Assembly: GCA_000993595.1 (NCBI GenBank)
Contig: LBWJ01000006.1
Coordinates: forward strand, 1-64,000
Source: Candidatus Peregrinibacteria bacterium GW2011_GWC2_39_14
GTDB taxonomy: Bacteria; Patescibacteriota; Gracilibacteria; UBA1369; UBA12463
DNA: 64,000 nt
Reading direction: 5' to 3'
A program made the translations under genes and the position numbers. Below, piece by piece: positions 60,241 through 64,000 of the stretch. Position 1 is the first letter of the stretch, and every line of letters starts with the position of its first letter. The notes below the pieces were generated by a model. That model saw only the letters and a program-made list of their open reading frames with translations. It had not been told where the DNA came from and did not search any database.

Positions 60241-60310
60241 CTGTTCCGGCTTTATTTAAGCCGAGAATACAACAGCGAAGTGATGAATACGGGCGCTAAC
60301 CCTAAGGAAT
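60241..60310 (+). promoter_or_regulatory. Structured leader of rpsB (candidate S2 autoregulatory element)
   Basis: CGGCTT/AAGCCG (60247-60252 and 60258-60263) forms a perfect hairpin, enclosed by CTGTT/AACAG (60241-60245 and 60271-60275). A GGGCGCTAACCC segment (60291-60302), which could fold as a GGG/CCC mini-hairpin or pseudoknot, lies just before the start codon. rpsB-tsf leaders in other bacteria bind S2; that role here is inference. Confidence 0.45.
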
Positions 60311-61006
60311 ATGAAAACAGTAGACATCAAGGATCTCCTTGAAAATGCCGTACATTTCGGGCATAAAACATCGAAATGGAACCCAAAAATGAGAAATATG
60401 CTTTTTACCGAGCATCAAGGAATTCACATTTTTGATTTAACAAAAACAAAATCTCACCTTGAGCGTGCTTTGGATTTCTTAAAAAAAGCTACAAGCGAAG
60501 GAAAAGTTGTCCTTTTTGTTGGTACAAAGCCTCAGGCAATGAAAATCATTGAAGATTCCGCAAAGATATGTAACATGCCTTTTGTATCTAAAGATTGGAT
60601 TCCTGGCTTGCTTACAAACTTTTCGACGGTTTCAAGACGTATTGAATATTTAAGAAATTTGAAAGCTGAAAGAGATGAAAATGATTTTGATAAATACACG
60701 AAAAAAGAAGGTTCTATCCTTCGCAAAACAATAGATAAGCTTGAAGCGTCTCTTGGTGGTCTTATTTCAATGAGATCTGTTCCGGATGTTGTTTTTATCG
60801 CTGATTGCGTTAGAAATAGACTTGCCGTTAAAGAAGCTAAGAAAATGAAGATTGCAATCGTTGGTATTGTTGATTCAAACGCTGATCCGGATCCAATCAC
60901 ATATCCAATTCCAGGCAATGATGATGCTCTTAAATCGCTTACTTATTTGATTGGAAAAGTCACAGAAGCTGTTTCTGAAGGCAGAAAACCGGCTCCAAAA
61001 TTATAA
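60311..61006 (+). CDS. rpsB: Ribosomal protein uS2
   Basis: The 231-residue protein shows LENAVHFGHKTSKWNPKM, FVGTKPQA and the DCVRNRLAVKEAKK/PIPGNDDA motifs, with a coiled-coil insertion in the middle. It is a small-subunit protein. The operon continues with a membrane protein gene, tsf, ribBA and ribD, with the usual rpsB-tsf pair separated by that extra gene. Confidence 0.97.
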   Translation: MKTVDIKDLLENAVHFGHKTSKWNPKMRNMLFTEHQGIHIFDLTKTKSHLERALDFLKKATSEGKVVLFVGTKPQAMKIIEDSAKICNMPFVSKDWIPGLLTNFSTVSRRIEYLRNLKAERDENDFDKYTKKEGSILRKTIDKLEASLGGLISMRSVPDVVFIADCVRNRLAVKEAKKMKIAIVGIVDSNADPDPITYPIPGNDDALKSLTYLIGKVTEAVSEGRKPAPKL

Positions 61007-61035
61007 AGTGACGTCAATTATATAATCTAAATAAT

Positions 61036-61530
61036 ATGGAAACAGTAACATATCAAAAAGATGAAAAAATAATGTCAGCTTTGTGTTATTTTCCGTTTTT
61101 TTCGGTGGTGATTTGTGCTTTTTCGCTTATTAAAAAACCCGGATCAAGTCTTGTTATTTATCATATCAAATCCGCTTTGGCACTTTTTGCACTTTGGTTT
61201 GTTGGGCTTTTTGTATTTGCGATTATGCCTTTGTTTGGAAGCTTTACTTATTTGATATTTTTAGCGGGCAATGTATATGGTGCATATTTGGGATTTACCG
61301 GAAAAATGAATTATATCCCGGTTGCAACTTGGCTTGGAAAATTTATTCCTGCTGAAAAAATTTATACAATTTTGACAGGCAAACCTTATCCTGGGATTCA
61401 GGCATCAGCGCCTGTGGCAGCTTCAGCAATTGCGGCAGCGATCGCACAACCTGTTGCGCAACCAGAAGCTCCGGCATCGGCAGAGGCTTCCCCTGCTCCT
61501 GCGGCTACTCAGCCTACAGAGCAAAAATAA
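61036..61530 (+). CDS. Small membrane protein with Ala/Pro-rich tail (DUF4870/Tic20-like)
   Basis: The 164-residue protein has three hydrophobic segments at about 13-33, 42-64 and 70-90, an amphipathic linker, and a low-complexity tail rich in Ala, Pro and Glu (about 120-164). The pattern of short loops (KIMSALCYFPFF, VIYHIKSALALFALWF) recalls DUF4870/Tic20-like proteins; I hold this loosely. It is inserted between rpsB and tsf, 29 bases from each. Confidence 0.7.
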   Translation: METVTYQKDEKIMSALCYFPFFSVVICAFSLIKKPGSSLVIYHIKSALALFALWFVGLFVFAIMPLFGSFTYLIFLAGNVYGAYLGFTGKMNYIPVATWLGKFIPAEKIYTILTGKPYPGIQASAPVAASAIAAAIAQPVAQPEAPASAEASPAPAATQPTEQK

Positions 61531-61559
61531 ATAATTAAAAATCTAACATTCAAAATAAT

Positions 61560-62159
61560 ATGGCAATTTCAATGGATCAAATTAAGGAACTTCGTGAAGC
61601 AACAGGTGTTTCTATGACTCTTTGCAAGAAAGCTCTTGAAGAATCAAACGGTGATTTAGTAAAATCAGTCGAATATTTGAGAAAACAAGGTGCCGCATCA
61701 AATCGTGCAGATAGAGTTGGTGCAAGCGGTTATCCAAAATGTGGAGTTGTTCAATCTTATATTCATGGAAATGGAAGAATGGGAACGATTGTTCACATTG
61801 GATGTGAAACTGACTTTGTTGCAAACAGCCCTGATTTTCAAGCTTTTGTGAAAGATGTTGCAATGCATATTACAGCTGCAAATCCTTTATATTTAAATCC
61901 TGAAGACGTTTCCGCTGAACTTATTGAAAAAGAAATTGAGATTTGGAAAGATCAATTGATGAAAGAGAAAAAACCGGAAGCTGTTGTTGTTAAAATCATG
62001 GAAGGAAAAGAGAAGAAATTTCGTGAAGAAATTTCTCTTTTAACGCAACTTTTTGTAAAAGATACGTCTAAGACAATTGGCGATCTTCTTAATGATATGA
62101 GAGTAAAATTGGGTGAAAACATCCAAATTTGTCGCTTTACAAGATATGGAATTCAATAA
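61560..62159 (+). CDS. tsf: Elongation factor Ts (short form)
   Basis: The 199-residue protein has the N-terminal UBA-like domain ([19 protein letters not shown]), [19 protein letters not shown] and a C-terminal part ending in [15 protein letters not shown]. It is close in length to the short form of Thermus. EF-Ts exchanges GDP for GTP on EF-Tu. The last 14 bases overlap ribBA. Confidence 0.95.
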   Translation: MAISMDQIKELREATGVSMTLCKKALEESNGDLVKSVEYLRKQGAASNRADRVGASGYPKCGVVQSYIHGNGRMGTIVHIGCETDFVANSPDFQAFVKDVAMHITAANPLYLNPEDVSAELIEKEIEIWKDQLMKEKKPEAVVVKIMEGKEKKFREEISLLTQLFVKDTSKTIGDLLNDMRVKLGENIQICRFTRYGIQ

Positions 62160-63357
62160 AATTGAGGATGCAATCCTTGATATAAAAAATGGAAAAATAG
62201 TTATAGTTTCCGACGATGAAGATCGTGAAAATGAGGGCGATTTGGTTTGCGCAGCTGAAAAAGTGACGCCGGAACTTATAAATTTTATGTCTATGGAAGG
62301 ACGTGGACTTATTTGTACGCCGATTTCTTCTGAAATTGCGCGTAGGCTCAATTTTTGTCCGATGGTTGAATCGAATTCTGAATCTTCCGGATGTAATTTT
62401 GCGATTTCAGTTGATTATATTAAAGGAACTACAACCGGTATTTCGGCTTTTGATAGGGCTAAAACCGTTAAGGCAATCATTGATTTGAAATCCAAGCCTG
62501 AGGATTTTTTAAAGCCCGGGCATACTTTCCCTTTGATCGCGAAAGATGGTGGAGTTTTGGTTAGGGCCGGACACACAGAAGCGGCGACTGATCTTGCAAA
62601 ATTAGCAGGATTTAAACCTGCGGCTGTTATATGTGAGATTTTGTGGATCGATGGAACGATGGCGCGTGGAGAAAATTTGAAAAGATTTGCGAAAGTTCAT
62701 AATTTAAAAATTGTTTCGATAAAAGATTTGATTAAATATCGAACGCGAATTGAGCAACTTGTTGAAAAGAAAGTTGAAGCTGAAATCCCAACTGAATACG
62801 GAAAATTTAAGATGGTTGTTTATGAAGATAGAGTTTCCATGAAACAGCATATTGTTCTTATAAAAGGCAAAATTGATTCTAAAAAAGAAACGCTTGTGCG
62901 TGTGCATAGCGAATGTGTTACGGGAGAAATTTTTAAATCTACTAAGTGTGATTGTGGTGCTCAGCTTGATTTTGCGATGAAGAAGATTGCGAAGTCCGGC
63001 GGAGTTTTGCTTTATTTAAAACAGGAAGGGCGCGGAATTGGTTTGGTTAATAAACTTAAGGCTTATAATCTTCAGAATAAAGGTTATGACACGGTTGAGG
63101 CGAATAAAATGCTTGGTTTTAACGATGATTTGCGTGAATATGGCATTGGGGCTCAGATTTTGAAAGATATTGGCGTAAAGGACATGATTCTGATGACAAA
63201 TAATCCGAGAAAAATTGTTGGACTTGATGGTTTTGGATTGAAAGTTGTTAAAAGAATGCCAATACAAATAAAACCTACAAAAGGAAATTTGGAATATTTG
63301 AAAACAAAACAGATTAAGATGGGTCATATTTTTTCCGGAATTTTTAATGAAAACTAA
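62146..63357 (+). CDS. ribBA: Bifunctional DHBP synthase / GTP cyclohydrolase II
   Basis: The start at ATG 62146 ([10 protein letters not shown]) gives 403 residues and overlaps tsf by 14 bases. The N-terminal RibB half has [15 protein letters not shown] near 25-39 and [12 protein letters not shown]. The RibA half has [21 protein letters not shown] centred near 265, with the zinc cysteines, and KQEGRGIGL. It supplies both precursors of riboflavin synthesis from ribulose 5-phosphate and GTP. The stop overlaps ribD. Confidence 0.97.
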   Translation: MEFNKIEDAILDIKNGKIVIVSDDEDRENEGDLVCAAEKVTPELINFMSMEGRGLICTPISSEIARRLNFCPMVESNSESSGCNFAISVDYIKGTTTGISAFDRAKTVKAIIDLKSKPEDFLKPGHTFPLIAKDGGVLVRAGHTEAATDLAKLAGFKPAAVICEILWIDGTMARGENLKRFAKVHNLKIVSIKDLIKYRTRIEQLVEKKVEAEIPTEYGKFKMVVYEDRVSMKQHIVLIKGKIDSKKETLVRVHSECVTGEIFKSTKCDCGAQLDFAMKKIAKSGGVLLYLKQEGRGIGLVNKLKAYNLQNKGYDTVEANKMLGFNDDLREYGIGAQILKDIGVKDMILMTNNPRKIVGLDGFGLKVVKRMPIQIKPTKGNLEYLKTKQIKMGHIFSGIFNEN

Positions 63358-64000
63358 ACGAATAAAAGTTGATGAAATATTTATGAAACGCGCTTTAAAG
63401 CTTGCAAGGCGTGGTTTTGGTAAAACATCACCGAATCCATGCGTTGGATGCGTAATTGTTAAAGCCGGAAAAATTGTTGGTGAAGGTTTCCATAAAAAAG
63501 CGGGTGAAAATCATGCGGAAATAAACGCTTTGAAAAAGGCCGGAAAATCAGCAAAAGGAGCAAAAATGTATGTGACGCTCGAGCCATGTTGTCATGTTGG
63601 AAGAACCGGTCCGTGCACAGGCGCGATTATTGAATCCGGAATTAAAGAAGTTGTTGTTGCGATGAAAGATCCAAGTTTGCATGCAAATGGAAAAGGAGTT
63701 GATATTTTGAGACATGCGGGCGTAAAAGTCACTATGGGAGTAGAGTCAGAAGCGAATGAATCGCGCGAAATGAATCAGGTTTTTCTGAAAAACGTTTTAA
63801 AGAAAATGCCTTATGTGACACTTAAAATGGCGATGAGTTTGGATGGAAAAATTGCAACAAAAACCGGTGATTCGAGAGGTTTGACTGGCGCGAAGGCTCA
63901 AAAGTTTGTGCATCAACTGCGAGCGGAACATGATGCTGTTCTTGTTGGAGCCGGAACTGTTTTGGCGGATAATCCACATCTCGGCGTGCGTTTGGTGAAG
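63347..64000 (+). CDS. ribD: Riboflavin deaminase-reductase RibD, partial at window end
   Basis: 218 codons are in view; the frame is open to the last base. The deaminase domain has the zinc motif HAEINAL near 57 and EPCCHVGRTGPC near 80, and the reductase domain begins with VTLKMAMSLDGKIATKTGDS near 158. The first 11 bases overlap ribBA. The CDS continues beyond the window. Confidence 0.94.
   Translation, partial: MKTKRIKVDEIFMKRALKLARRGFGKTSPNPCVGCVIVKAGKIVGEGFHKKAGENHAEINALKKAGKSAKGAKMYVTLEPCCHVGRTGPCTGAIIESGIKEVVVAMKDPSLHANGKGVDILRHAGVKVTMGVESEANESREMNQVFLKNVLKKMPYVTLKMAMSLDGKIATKTGDSRGLTGAKAQKFVHQLRAEHDAVLVGAGTVLADNPHLGVRLVK

Noticed and set aside
1..64000. Possible UGA recoding as in Gracilibacteria
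   Set aside because: Many genes end in TGA at the expected family length (for example 6409-6411), and no conserved gene needs read-through of UGA.

Overview
The window is an AT-rich, very gene-dense bacterial chromosome segment. It holds about 64 protein genes and 4 tRNA genes on both strands, with no rRNA, CRISPR array or recognisable transposase. Standard code applies: many genes end in TGA and no long gene has an in-frame UGA. The segment looks like a Candidate Phyla Radiation type of genome, for these reasons: compact genes, almost no Shine-Dalgarno sequences, many small membrane proteins of unknown function, a membrane-anchored TraD/VirD4-like ATPase, a VirB2-like pilin and a family 4 holin-like gene next to secG. 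The presence of bL9, purine and riboflavin biosynthesis would fit a Peregrinibacteria-like lineage, but that assignment is inference.

Layout. 0-5 kb: tail of a peptide-binding protein, an RsbU-type membrane phosphatase, a one-carbon pair (5-formyl-THF cyclo-ligase, glyA) and an HtrA protease. 5-7.3 kb: three tRNAs (Leu-GAG, Val-UAC, Val-CAC) and two unknown proteins. 7.3-15 kb: a YgjP-like metallopeptidase, typA, purA, a polysaccharide deacetylase, and a purC-purE-purB operon whose PurE is of the class II (animal/Treponema) type. 15-25 kb: ileS, holin-like protein, secG, a second peptide-binding protein, rplI, ruvX, a conjugation-type ATPase and pgk. 25-40 kb: ribE-ribH, ssb, glycosyltransferase, sugar-binding lipoprotein, fmt, DHH phosphoesterase, lepB, a coaE-like kinase with gatB, a TagA-type glycosyltransferase, and a divergent pair formed by a Trm9-like methyltransferase and Elp3. 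40-50 kb: a 0.5 kb gene-free stretch, then recG, a PocR-PAS sensor and tyrS on the minus strand, a TrmB-like regulator with its own operator, an RluA-type pseudouridine synthase, rplU, pth and obg. 50-64 kb: tRNA-Leu-CAA, thiI, a UvrC carrying an inserted GNAT domain, a winged-helix/nucleotidyltransferase protein, der, a VirB2-like pilin, a glycosyltransferase, PrsW, an RsbV/RsbW switch pair, and an rpsB-(membrane protein)-tsf-ribBA-ribD operon running off the window end.

How the genes work together. Four riboflavin genes (ribBA, ribD, ribE, ribH) are present but split over two loci 36 kb apart. Four purine genes (purA, purB, purC, purE) lie close together. tRNA function is heavily represented: three modification genes (thiI, elp3, Trm9-like), two synthetases, gatB, fmt and pth. 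RsbU-, RsbV- and RsbW-like proteins together could form a partner-switching circuit, with the PrsW gene lying directly downstream of the kinase-antagonist pair.

Most notable observations: the GNAT domain inserted inside the UvrC nuclease domain; the Elp3/Trm9-like pair, which predicts eukaryote-like wobble-uridine chemistry; the output-less PocR-PAS sensor; and a nested inverted-repeat element at 11995-12149.
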